From the NCBI RefSeq assembly GCF_014652815.1, contig NZ_BMZN01000004.1, positions 3,137 through 67,136 on the forward strand: a stretch of 64,000 bases of DNA. The letters are read 5' to 3'. The first letter of the stretch is position 1. Every line of letters begins with the position of its first letter. This stretch comes from Alcaligenes pakistanensis. Lineage in GTDB: Bacteria; Pseudomonadota; Gammaproteobacteria; Burkholderiales; Burkholderiaceae_B. Positions 24,434 to 31,436 of this stretch are shown piece after piece. The position numbers and the translations under genes were made by a program. Below the pieces are notes generated by a model that saw only the letters and a list, made by a program, of their open reading frames with translations, was not told the DNA's origin and made no database searches.

Positions 24434-25825
24434 ATGGCCCCCGATACATTCAGCCAAGCAAGCCCTGAATTAAAAGAAGAGCTAGGGGATAGAACTCTTT
24501 CTGTTAACCGACTACATCTTGATCCAGAAAACCCTCGGCACACCCCGCTTGAGTCTGATAGTGAGGTCATTGCACAACTATGCAACGAAGAACTGATCGA
24601 AGAGTTGGCAAATGATATCGCGACTAGGGGAGCGCTAAGTCCACTAGATGTATTAGGCGTCATCCCATATGACGGCCATCCAGGTCACTTCATAGCAGTT
24701 GAAGGCAATCGAAGGACGTGCGCCCTCATTCTTTTGCTGGATCCCAGTCGAGCACCCAATCGTGAACTGCAAGCACAGCTGCGACGACTAACAGCAACGG
24801 CCAAAGTCCCCAAAGACGTTAAGGTTCATGTCTTCGCTGATAGGGAGGCTGCAAAGCCATGGATCGACCTTCGACATCTTGGCCCTCAAGGCGGGCGTGG
24901 AACGCGCGAATGGAACGCAGATCAAAAAACCCGGGCAGCCGGAAGTAATCGGAACACTTCCTCCAAAGCGAATAAACTAGCTCTCGAAGTTTTAGATAGA
25001 CTCGTAAACACAGGGCTGTTGACACAAGAGCAAAGGGATAAGGTCAGCCTAACAACCATTACTAGATATCTCGGCACACCGGGTGTCCGAGCGTTGCTTG
25101 GCTTAGGTAGTGCTTCGAAATTAGTCTACACACATGAGACTGGTGAAGTCGATTTAGCACTTCTTAAATTGGTAATGGATAGCATCACCAAACAGAATGA
25201 CGATACATTGTTGGTTAACTCTAGAACGAATAGCGAAGACAGATTAAAGTACGCAACAACGCTTAAATCCAATAATCAAACTCCAGTTACACCCATCGAC
25301 AATCCAGCTCCACCAGAGGCTATTACAGCCACACTACCCGTTGCGTCAGCTCCCGACACAAAGCTTAGTCTCGTTAAGAAAAAACGCACCCCTCGTAATC
25401 CAGCCCAAATCTCAACCCTCTTTGACAGCAGCTTTATGGTTCCCTGCAAAGATAGGGTTCTACTCCGTCTACGCGCTGAAGCACTAAGCATGAGGTTAGA
25501 TGATTTTCCGTTTGCAGCAAACTATTTACTACGAGCATTTGTCGAACAGACGATGATCTTGTTCGCCAAGAAGAGAGGAAAATACAGCCCTGAAATGAAT
25601 GATCACAAACTGACGCAAGTTTGTATGAATGAGCTTGCCGTACTCGGAGTCACCGGCAAGGCACTTACAGTAATTAGCAAGGCTGCCGGAAGTCGGGATC
25701 AACCTTACAGCCTGCATAGTCTAGGGCATGCTGTACACGGAGGCTCCATCCCAACACGGCCTCACCTTCGTGCCCTCTTCGACACGTGGGAGCCATCTTT
25801 GCGAGCGATGCTAGACGAACTATAA
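24434..25825 (+). CDS. ParB/Srx-like domain protein of the lysogeny region
   Basis: The ATG at 24434 follows GGAGG at eight bases. The N-terminal ~100 residues of the 463-residue product resemble a ParB-type nucleotide-binding domain: LSVNRLHLDPENPRHTP, EELIEELANDIATRGALSPLDVLGV, then HFIAVEGNRRTCALILL, where EGNRR replaces the ParB GERR box. Residues ~120-250 are helical with an HTH-like part (LTQEQRDKVSLTTITRYLG). A linker rich in Pro and Thr leads to a C-terminal helical domain of unknown type (residues ~310-463). It is followed by an adenine methyltransferase gene. There is no parA, so partition is unlikely; a DNA-modification or exclusion role is inferred. Confidence 0.72.
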   Translation: MAPDTFSQASPELKEELGDRTLSVNRLHLDPENPRHTPLESDSEVIAQLCNEELIEELANDIATRGALSPLDVLGVIPYDGHPGHFIAVEGNRRTCALILLLDPSRAPNRELQAQLRRLTATAKVPKDVKVHVFADREAAKPWIDLRHLGPQGGRGTREWNADQKTRAAGSNRNTSSKANKLALEVLDRLVNTGLLTQEQRDKVSLTTITRYLGTPGVRALLGLGSASKLVYTHETGEVDLALLKLVMDSITKQNDDTLLVNSRTNSEDRLKYATTLKSNNQTPVTPIDNPAPPEAITATLPVASAPDTKLSLVKKKRTPRNPAQISTLFDSSFMVPCKDRVLLRLRAEALSMRLDDFPFAANYLLRAFVEQTMILFAKKRGKYSPEMNDHKLTQVCMNELAVLGVTGKALTVISKAAGSRDQPYSLHSLGHAVHGGSIPTRPHLRALFDTWEPSLRAMLDEL

Positions 25826-25889
25826 GTCGACCACTAAAACATCATATTTAGGGCTGGCCAAAACTCTGAAATTTGCTTATCCTCGCTGC

Positions 25890-26732
25890 ATGCCAATCAC
25901 TGATACCCCACTACGTTACCCTGGCGGGAAGACACAACTTAGCCCCTTCGTCATCGACTTGACTCGTGCCAACGGTCTCTATGGCGGTGTCTACGCAGAG
26001 CCATTTGCAGGTGGAGCTGGCATAGCGTGGCGTCTGCTCCTAAATGGAGACATGACAGAGGTCTGGTTGAATGATCTAGACCCAGCGATATACGCATTTT
26101 GGGATGCAGTAGTGAATCAACCAGACTCCCTTTGTGAGCGAATTCTAAAAACAGAAGTAACAATTGAAGAATGGCATAAGCAACGAAAGATATTAGCTGA
26201 TCCATCAGCCAAATCGTCAGAACTAGCATTTGCAACTTTATTTTTAAATCGAACTAATAGATCAGGAATACTGAAGGGTGGAGTTATTGGAGGAAAAGCA
26301 CAGACAGGAAATTACAAATTAGATTGCCGATTTAATAAAAAAGATCTAATTCATAAAATTCAGCGTATCCATGTTTATCGTGAAGTAGTTCGGCTCAGCA
26401 AAATGGACGCCGTACAATGTCTTGAAACCTGGAACAAAGAATTACCTCGCAGATCCTTAATAAACATCGATCCACCGTACTTCAATAGAGGTCAAGACCT
26501 TTATTTAAGCTTCTATAAACCGGATGATCACGCAAATCTTGCCGCCCGGATTAAAAATCTGGAAAGACCATGGATGCTGACGTACGATGACACACCAGAG
26601 ATTGAGGCCCTGTATTCCGGACTTTCCATTTACCGAAAAAGCCTAATCTATTATGCACAGGTAAAAAGGCGTACTTCGGAGCTTTTAGTGCTGGCCCCTG
26701 GGTTACAGCCTACGTCCGGCCTACGGAAGTAA
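25890..26732 (+). CDS. DNA adenine methyltransferase (Dam/D12 class)
   Basis: This 280-residue N6-adenine methyltransferase has the SAM-binding motif near the N-terminus (LRYPGGKTQL, then YAEPFAGGAGIAWRLL) and the catalytic DPPY (residues ~193-196, NIDPPYFNRGQ). NRTNRSGILKGGVIGG matches the D12-class DNA-recognition region. No partner restriction endonuclease is next to it, so it may be an orphan modifying prophage DNA or the partner of the ParB-like protein. No ribosome site is obvious; TATCCT seven bases before the ATG may allow leaderless expression. Confidence 0.88.
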   Translation: MPITDTPLRYPGGKTQLSPFVIDLTRANGLYGGVYAEPFAGGAGIAWRLLLNGDMTEVWLNDLDPAIYAFWDAVVNQPDSLCERILKTEVTIEEWHKQRKILADPSAKSSELAFATLFLNRTNRSGILKGGVIGGKAQTGNYKLDCRFNKKDLIHKIQRIHVYREVVRLSKMDAVQCLETWNKELPRRSLINIDPPYFNRGQDLYLSFYKPDDHANLAARIKNLERPWMLTYDDTPEIEALYSGLSIYRKSLIYYAQVKRRTSELLVLAPGLQPTSGLRK

Positions 26733-26778
26733 CGTTCGCGCTCTATTGGTGTCTAACGATATGCTATCTGCAAAGACG

Positions 26779-26856
26779 CAGCCCCCCCCTGAGCTGCACC
26801 CCAAAAGTTGGACGTTGATCCTACTTTGGGGTGCGGTCCAAGAGGGGCTTTTTTGT
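26779..26856 (+). terminator. Nested hairpin terminator resembling IS3-family ends
   Basis: An inner inverted repeat GCACCCCAAA(A)GT ... ACTTTGGGGTGC is enclosed by AGCCCC ... GGGGCT followed by TTTTTT. The left arm (CTGCACCCCAAAAGTTGGAC) resembles the terminal sequence of IS3-family elements as I remember them. No transposase gene is present. It serves as the methyltransferase terminator. Confidence 0.65.
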
Positions 26857-26876
26857 TGCCTGCTACGGTCGCTGCA

Positions 26877-27326
26877 CTATACAGAGCGATTTCCCCGCCT
26901 AACCTGCCTCTGCGCTGGGGACGTGCTGGCACTTGGTTGCGCTTGCTCGTCGGCCTCGCTTATTGGTTGGGCGCTACTGGGCTCTTCTCCCTCGATTCCA
27001 AGATGGTTGGCTATCTTGGCAACTGCGTTCCTGGTCGTTTCAACATACATAAACAAAGCAGCAAACGCTATTGAATAAAACCCAGCAGAAACGCAAGAAA
27101 TAATCAGAGGCCAGTTCGTCACTGTCTTAACAGATGGAGCCAGCCCATATAGGCCTGGCTCTACGACGGTAATTTCCCCGTAAGTGTAGATAGCAACCGT
27201 AGCAGCAATAACGGTAAATAATGCGAAAAGCAAAGCCATCATCCCCAGCGCACCGGATGTCTGTTTATACACTCCCCTCTCCCAAGTAACGAATAAAGAC
27301 GAAATCGTACCAGATTGGGCTGGCAC
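26877..27326 (-). CDS. Small two-helix membrane protein of the lysogeny region
   Basis: The frame opens with a GTG at 27326 (149 residues); an internal GTG at 27270 (VYKQTSGALGMMALLF) is also possible. There are two hydrophobic helices (residues ~27-50 and ~72-93) and a C-terminal ~50-residue polar tail rich in Ser, Gln and Glu. It is divergent from the LexA-box gene. Lysogeny-region membrane proteins often exclude superinfecting phages; that is only a suggestion here. Confidence 0.55.
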   Translation of the reverse strand: MPAQSGTISSLFVTWERGVYKQTSGALGMMALLFALFTVIAATVAIYTYGEITVVEPGLYGLAPSVKTVTNWPLIISCVSAGFYSIAFAALFMYVETTRNAVAKIANHLGIEGEEPSSAQPISEADEQAQPSASTSPAQRQVRRGNRSV

Positions 27327-27384
27327 GAGACTTACGCAGGCGGTCCTCTCGGCAAAGCCCAGCCATATGATTAGCCGCGTTAAC

Positions 27385-27415
27385 TTGACCTAAAATACTG
27401 TATAGATATACAGTA
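27385..27415 (+). promoter_or_regulatory. LexA (SOS) box overlapping a promoter
   Basis: TACTGTATAGATATACAGTA at 27396-27415 differs from the E. coli SOS consensus at one central base. A TTGACC box (27385-27390) lies 16 bases upstream of TATACA (27407-27412), so LexA bound here would cover the -10 box. The downstream plus-strand gene at 27520 should be induced by DNA damage. The divergent membrane protein gene starts 70 bases away and may share control. Confidence 0.82.
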
Positions 27416-27519
27416 TAACTATCCCCCAGCCCCGCCATATTGGCGCGCTCCTTGTGGACTCACAAACCAATCAGAGCGCGTATCTAAAACGCCCACTTGT
27501 AAGAGAAGAGCATTGCGAT

Positions 27520-27753
27520 ATGACGAGTAATACCGACAAGCCGCCGGCATCACAGCGCAAAGAAAATGCGCTGCAATTCGCTGAGTACGACGCTGGAATG
27601 GAGTCACTCCTTCAAAGCATTTCACTGTTACGCGCCTGGGCCGCTGCCCCCGGCCTGTTCGACCACATCAGCCAAGCAGATCGACAGAACATATTTCTAA
27701 CGACACTTGAACTGGCCGAATTAGCGCACGCCCGCTTCACCTCCCTCCGATAA
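27520..27753 (+). CDS. LexA-controlled small protein, candidate antirepressor
   Basis: From ATG 27520 the product is 77 residues (MTSNTDKPPASQRKENALQF, helical body LLQSISLLRAWAAAPGLFDH, ending LAHARFTSLR); a GTG at 27454 would add 22 residues but lacks a ribosome site. GAGAAGAG lies nine bases before the ATG. No family recognised. It is small, helical and SOS-controlled, and the repressor has no protease domain. This arrangement matches phages that induce through a LexA-controlled antirepressor such as Tum of phage 186. The role is inference from context. Confidence 0.6.
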   Translation: MTSNTDKPPASQRKENALQFAEYDAGMESLLQSISLLRAWAAAPGLFDHISQADRQNIFLTTLELAELAHARFTSLR

Positions 27754-27818
27754 AACTTAACGAGTAGCCCCACCTCCATGGTTGGTCTACTTTATCTATC
27801 CATTAGGTATAGATTTAG

Positions 27819-27849
27819 TTGACTTTCAAGTAAAGAGTTTCTATACTTC
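27819..27849 (+). promoter_or_regulatory. Early rightward promoter with embedded repressor operator
   Basis: TTGACT (27819-27824), 17 bases, TATACT (27842-27847). Between and over these lies CAAGTAAAG-5-CTATACTTC (27827-27849), the same 9-5-9 palindrome as at the leftward promoter, with seven of nine matches in the left arm and nine of nine in the right. It should drive the whole plus-strand early operon under the same repressor. An isolated half-site GAAGTATAG occurs at 28403-28411. Confidence 0.8.
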
Positions 27850-27913
27850 ATTCCAACGCTTCACCAAAACCGCAGAACACCTTTAGGCAAAGCCACGGTA
27901 AGTAACGGTTCAG

Positions 27914-27956
27914 AGAGCGCCAGCAGCAAAGGCTGCGCCCGCCACGGCGGGGCTCT
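27914..27956 (+). ncRNA. Three-way-junction leader RNA, put-like candidate
   Basis: About 60 bases into the predicted transcript, three perfect 5-bp helices form a junction: outer AGAGC/GCTCT (27914-27918 with 27952-27956), GCAGC-AAAG-GCTGC (27923-27936) and CCCGC-CACG-GCGGG (27938-27951). A terminator follows at 28019. Phage HK022 uses two stem-loops in its early leader (put) to make polymerase ignore terminators. Position and structure suggest the same here, although I see no put sequence match. Confidence 0.5.
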
Positions 27957-28018
27957 TTAACAAAACGGGAATTCAAGAGAGGGTGCGCAGAGATGCGTGC
28001 TTGAAAGGTTCAGGAGCA

Positions 28019-28046
28019 GCGGGACGGAATCTACCGCCCCGCTTTT
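28019..28046 (+). terminator. Early leader terminator
   Basis: GCGGGaCGG-AATCTA-CCGcCCCGC followed by TTTT, about 165 bases into the rightward early transcript. The A/C mismatch weakens it slightly. Reading through it is needed for the recombination genes. Confidence 0.7.
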
Positions 28047-28047
28047 C

Positions 28048-28143
28048 CTAGGTAACGACTATCAGGATGATGGCAGCAACCACCCTTAGGATGGCGGCCA
28101 CATCAACCTTAACGTCCACCTTCACAGTAACTTTCTGGTTCAT
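28048..28143 (-). CDS. 31-residue membrane peptide antisense to the early leader
   Basis: On the minus strand an ATG at 28143 opens MNQKVTVKVDVKVDVAAILR, followed by a hydrophobic stretch ending IILIVVT and a TAG at 28048. Alternating Val with Lys/Asp, then a hydrophobic helix, looks selected rather than random. The ribosome site is weak (GGA). A perfect palindrome GCCTGTGGCCACAGGC lies just upstream at 28160-28175. It could be a small toxin or holin-like peptide, or part of regulatory RNA. Confidence 0.4.
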   Translation of the reverse strand: MNQKVTVKVDVKVDVAAILRVVAAIILIVVT

Positions 28144-28665
28144 TGCAGATCCAAGGAAAGCCTGTGGCCACAGGCGTTAAGCCTGGTAGTACTTATATAG
28201 CGCCCATGCGCGGCGCTTGCGGTTCGCAACCTAGGATAGCTCCCCGCGACACTGGTCAGCCTCGCTTTCCAGTGTCCGGCTCACCATCGCCAATCTGCAC
28301 TTACGCCCGTTAACGCTCGGCGGCAGCTGTACAGATCAGCGCTGGATCACCTTCAGCAGCTTGTGAGGCCGCAACTATAGGGATTCACAGTCCCTAAGCC
28401 TCGAAGTATAGCGGACCTGCTGCACCCTCCCCTGAATTTCCGGTTCATTTTGCCGATGTTGCTCACCCCGCCCATGTGGGGTGTTCGTCCGGCTCAATAG
28501 CACCTACGGGCATGGCAGTAGCTCTGCGCGGTATCCCTGCCGTCTCCAGTCCGTCAAAGCACGGTTTACGGAGAAAGAGGGTGAGGCGTAGACGGCCAAA
28601 AACGGAAACGGTCATGCTGGTTGGAATCCCAGCACATATGGCCCCTTTGGTGGGGCCGCATCTGA
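28144..28665 (+). other. Long structured untranslated leader of the early operon
   Basis: No gene is convincing on the plus strand between the early promoter and 28708. Visible structures are the palindrome at 28160-28175, a GACACTGG ... CCAGTGTC stem near 28246-28275, AGGGA-TTCACAG-TCCCT near 28379-28395, CACCCC ... GGGGTG near 28465-28482 and GGCCCC-TTTGGT-GGGGCC at 28640-28657. Such a long hairpin-rich leader suggests regulation by RNA structure or a set of small RNAs. Confidence 0.5.
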
Positions 28666-28666
28666 A

Positions 28667-28690
28667 ACCGTCCTACTCAGGGCGGTTTTT
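28667..28690 (+). terminator. Terminator directly ahead of the first early gene
   Basis: ACCGTCC-TACTCA-GGGCGGT followed by TTTTT, ending 17 bases before the start codon at 28708. It would block expression of the operon unless transcription is antiterminated. Confidence 0.75.
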
Positions 28691-28707
28691 CATGCGAGGA
28701 GATTTGT

Positions 28708-28935
28708 ATGTCGAGCGTCACCGTATCAACGACCGTCGATATTGATGTGGATGTCGAGCTCAGCGACATCGATACAAGCGATTTGATTTCAGAGTTGGAG
28801 AGTCGGGGTTTAGATCACATTGATCATGCCCCCGCTCTACAAGCAATGTTCCAGGCGCTGTCGCTGGGCCAGGAGGACGAGGCCCTAAAGCTGCTGCGCA
28901 CCTATCTTTGTGATTGTCTTGGCCGTGTGATGTAA
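28708..28935 (+). CDS. First early protein, acidic, unknown
   Basis: A strong GAGGAGAT ribosome site precedes the ATG. The 75-residue acidic protein begins MSSVTVSTTVDIDVDVELSD with alternating Val/Asp, then helices (DLISELESRGLDHI, EALKLLRTYLCDCLGRVM). No family recognised. The N-terminal alternating pattern curiously echoes the antisense 31-residue peptide nearby. Confidence 0.7.
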   Translation: MSSVTVSTTVDIDVDVELSDIDTSDLISELESRGLDHIDHAPALQAMFQALSLGQEDEALKLLRTYLCDCLGRVM

Positions 28936-28961
28936 CACCGCCCCCGCTATAGGAGAACGGC

Positions 28962-29054
28962 ATGTCCGCTTTCTGTGTATTTGGTATGACGGAATCGCTG
29001 GCCAAAACGCTGGCGGCTCGCAAAGCCCCCCCAAGAAGGAGCTGGAGCAAATGA
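28962..29054 (+). CDS. 30-residue conserved-looking phage peptide
   Basis: MSAFCVFGMTESLAKTLAAR then a basic tail ending SWSK. AGGAGA stands five bases before the ATG, and its TGA overlaps the next ATG. The VFGMTESLA motif recalls small proteins in early operons of other phages. Function unknown. Confidence 0.6.
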   Translation: MSAFCVFGMTESLAKTLAARKAPPRRSWSK

Positions 29055-29290
29055 CAGCAGAGGATCTGCAGCAATGGTACGCAGATCGTGCTGCAAAGAT
29101 TTTTGAATCAGCCAAACACAGGCAGGTGTCGCCGGAGTTTGATGCACCCCAGTTTTGCCACGACTGGATTGCGTTGGCGCGCAAGACGGTTGCTCATGAT
29201 GGGCTGACTGTCATGGCGCGCGGGCCGAAGCCAGATGGAAGGCCCAACAAGCGCACCGGCAAGATGCCTATGGCATGGCTGCCTTACTGA
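29051..29290 (+). CDS. Small hypothetical early protein
   Basis: The 79-residue product (MTAEDLQQWYADRAAKIFES, then a Lys/Arg/Pro-rich RGPKPDGRPNKRTGKMP tail) has AAGGAG upstream and is coupled to the preceding peptide by ATGA overlap. The C-terminus looks unstructured and basic, suited to nucleic-acid binding. No family recognised. Confidence 0.65.
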   Translation: MTAEDLQQWYADRAAKIFESAKHRQVSPEFDAPQFCHDWIALARKTVAHDGLTVMARGPKPDGRPNKRTGKMPMAWLPY

Positions 29291-29307
29291 TTTCTACGGG
29301 AGGTCAA

Positions 29308-29613
29308 ATGGATAAACCAATGCGCTGGCCCGCAGATTTTCCGGGCAAGCATGACGAGCAAGAGAAAGCGGGGACCGGGATAAAGGAGCGAGCAGAAATC
29401 TTCAACCGTCACCTTAAGGGAATCACTGCACACAGAACAGCGCAGGTTTTCAGCTGCTTAAACCCAGCCATTGATTACAGGGGGTGCAGCAAAAGCCACA
29501 TGCTTAAAGCTTGGACGGTAGGTAGCGACTTAGACACTAAGTATGGAGGGTTCACCCACCTTACTGAAGATGATCTGATCCGTGCGAAAGAACAAGCCTC
29601 TGCGTGGTGGTGA
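29308..29613 (+). CDS. Hypothetical early protein
   Basis: Start at ATG 29308 (MDKPMRWPADFPGKHDEQEK) after GGGAGGT. The 101-residue protein has a helical middle (ERAEIFNRHLKGITAHRTAQV) and ends LIRAKEQASAWW. No recognised domain. It belongs to the early rightward gene string. Confidence 0.6.
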   Translation: MDKPMRWPADFPGKHDEQEKAGTGIKERAEIFNRHLKGITAHRTAQVFSCLNPAIDYRGCSKSHMLKAWTVGSDLDTKYGGFTHLTEDDLIRAKEQASAWW

Positions 29614-29782
29614 TCACAGCCCTTCTCATGAGGGGCATCATCAAGGCGGCGGCGTGGATAGGACACGCAATGGGGTTAGGTGATCCCTCGTTAGGCTTTA
29701 GGTAATGATCCGAGCCAAAAGGCACAGCAGGTATCAAGCCCTGCCCGCCTTGATGATGGCAAGAACAAACGTCTTCGAAGTA

Positions 29783-30115
29783 CTACTCTTTACGAACAAG
29801 CAGGACGACCCCAGCAGGATCGTTTGTCCAGTGGCCCTCAACACCATCAAGCGGCTCAAGATGGTCACGAGCTGGCCCACCCAGTTGCTCTATTGCAGAG
29901 TCAGGGTCATCACTGAAAAGCTCAAGCCACACGTCCGTCTGGCTCTGCTTTTCTACGCGATCAAGCCAAAGAGTCATTTCACCAAACTCGAAGCCGATAC
30001 TTTCATTCAATATTTTCTTTACCGTTAGCCCGACACGATCACGGTAGAACTCCACGGTTTCCTGCCATTTATAGGTCGGAATTTTTATAGCGATGTTTTT
30101 ACCTGGCTTGATCAT
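29783..30115 (-). CDS. VOC-family (glyoxalase/bleomycin-resistance-like) protein
   Basis: The 110-residue protein starts at ATG 30115 (MIKPGKNIAIKIPTYKWQET), GAGGA six bases upstream. It has the VOC (vicinal oxygen chelate) half: VEFYRDRVGLTVKKI, GFEFGEMTLWLDRV, DVWLELFSDDPDSAIEQLGG, and ends DPAGVVLLVRKE. Such proteins act as dimers binding metal or small toxic compounds. It is encoded against the early operon, so it is probably cargo expressed in the lysogen. Confidence 0.8.
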   Translation of the reverse strand: MIKPGKNIAIKIPTYKWQETVEFYRDRVGLTVKKILNESIGFEFGEMTLWLDRVEKQSQTDVWLELFSDDPDSAIEQLGGPARDHLEPLDGVEGHWTNDPAGVVLLVRKE

Positions 30116-30397
30116 AGCGTCCTCGTATCGCAAGCGAATTGGATACTACGCAGTATACAGGCCCGCAAAAAACGGCAATTAGCCCCCTCCAGCCGCAGCA
30201 TTCCCACTCCCTTAACCAATTCTAAATCAACCCCGCCCACGCCATGGGCGGTCGGGAGTGCTGCGACTAGAGGGCATAGAACTCCAGAACCTGCCAATAC
30301 CGAATTGCGCGCGCAAGTCGTGACGGTGGGGGATGCAAGCTAACCCTCTCCCTATTCTCAAGCGCCGGGTTTCGGCGCAATCCCCCCGGAGCTAAAA

Positions 30398-30757
30398 ATG
30401 AACGCTATCGCAGAACGCGAGGTATGCGCGTACGAGCTGGCGGAGCGCCGCCGCGAAGTTATTGCACAGCAGATCAAGGACTGCCTCATCGGCAAGTCCC
30501 AGGCGGTGCTGATGTCTTGGGGCCGCCCCGACCTGCCCAATCTCAAAAGCCGCGCCGACCTGCTGGAGGTCATGAGCGACCAGCTTATTTCCTACGAGAA
30601 ATCAGACGCAGTCGGCCCTTTCCTAAAAGCCATGCTGGCAAATGACCCGGTTTACACCAACGGCCTGAATGCCCACATCAACGCCCTGATCCTGAGCTGG
30701 GCAGACGCCAGTCACGACGCAATGACCGAGCAGGAACTGGAGGCGCTGTCGTGCTAG
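30398..30757 (+). CDS. Hypothetical early protein, helical
   Basis: The 119-residue protein (MNAIAEREVCAYELAERRRE) contains SWGRPDLPNLKSRADLLEVMSDQLISYEKSDAVGPFLKAML and NGLNAHINALILSWADAS. It is mostly helical with no signal or membrane segment. CCGGAG precedes the ATG. No family recognised. The tail of the gene overlaps the next small membrane protein. Confidence 0.65.
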   Translation: MNAIAEREVCAYELAERRREVIAQQIKDCLIGKSQAVLMSWGRPDLPNLKSRADLLEVMSDQLISYEKSDAVGPFLKAMLANDPVYTNGLNAHINALILSWADASHDAMTEQELEALSC

Positions 30758-30867
30758 ACCTTGCTGCATTCATTCTTGGCATTGTCACATTGTTGGCCAT
30801 TGTCTTTGGCTGCATGGGCTTTGCTTACTTAATTTCAGAAGTGATCAGTATCTGGAGGCAGCCATGA
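30751..30867 (+). CDS. 38-residue single-helix membrane peptide
   Basis: A GTG at 30751 inside the end of the preceding gene opens MLDLAAFILGIVTLLAIVFG, continuing through CMGFAYLISEVISIWRQP to a TGA at 30865-30867 that overlaps the next ATG. The frame lies tightly between two real genes. One transmembrane helix. Function unknown. Confidence 0.55.
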   Translation: MLDLAAFILGIVTLLAIVFGCMGFAYLISEVISIWRQP

Positions 30868-31241
30868 GCTACAACTACGCGCAACTGCGTGCGGCGCTGG
30901 CAAACGGGCCCACGCCGGGCCCACGATCCATCAACGAAGTAGGAGATTCACACCGAATAGTCGTTCGAGGCGGAAGTGTCAGCGGCGTCATGGCGTTCGT
31001 CGAAACCGGATGGCCTCACCCAGAGCAACAGTCTGAACAGCGCGCCAATGCCTTGCTGATTGCAGCGGCCAATCCTGAAACCATCTGCGCGCTACTCGCA
31101 GAGCGAGACGCCCAGGCGGCTGAGATTGAGAGGCTGCGGGAAGCTCTAGCAGATCTGGCAAATGCAGCCGAAGAAGCATGGGGCAGCGATCGACCTTGCG
31201 TGCGTATTGCTTTAGCCGCCCTATCGGGAGAACCAACATGA
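30864..31241 (+). CDS. Ead/Ea22-like protein
   Basis: The 125-residue product has the Ea22 hallmark of a Gly/Pro-rich start (AALANGPTPGP), a beta-rich middle and a C-terminal coiled coil preceded by ANALLIAAANPETICALLAERDAQAAEIERLRE. These proteins occur in lambdoid b and early regions and their function is unknown. GGAGGCAGCC precedes the ATG. Confidence 0.75.
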   Translation: MSYNYAQLRAALANGPTPGPRSINEVGDSHRIVVRGGSVSGVMAFVETGWPHPEQQSEQRANALLIAAANPETICALLAERDAQAAEIERLREALADLANAAEEAWGSDRPCVRIALAALSGEPT

Positions 31242-31435
31242 CCGACCAAAACCCAGGCTTCCCCCGCACTCGCCGCCGCAACCCTTTCGATGGCCAGGGA
31301 TGCTACGCACCAAATAGCAGCACCCCGCCCTGGGGCTGGTTCCCTACCTTCGCAATCGCAATACCTGCAGTTATCACGGTAGGCGGGCTTATCGCATTCG
31401 GCCCTTCCCTGGTGACTTATCTAGTTGGAGCATGA
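31238..31435 (+). CDS. Small membrane protein
   Basis: From ATG 31238, overlapping the upstream stop, the 65-residue product has a basic Pro-rich N-terminus (NPGFPRTRRRNPFDGQG) and one C-terminal hydrophobic helix (FAIAIPAVITVGGLIAFGPS). GGGAGAACC lies upstream. Function unknown. Confidence 0.6.
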   Translation: MTDQNPGFPRTRRRNPFDGQGCYAPNSSTPPWGWFPTFAIAIPAVITVGGLIAFGPSLVTYLVGA

Positions 31436-31436
31436 C

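Noticed and set aside
26746-27078. 110-residue plus-strand frame across the methyltransferase terminator
   Set aside because: It runs through the terminator hairpin and is antisense to the membrane protein gene, which has a better protein-like composition.
28476-28745. 89-residue frame in the early leader
   Set aside because: It is Arg-rich, has no ribosome site, and overlaps the start of the well-supported 28708 gene.
29705-30028. Plus-strand frame overlapping the VOC gene
   Set aside because: It is antisense to the VOC gene, which shows clear family motifs and a ribosome site.
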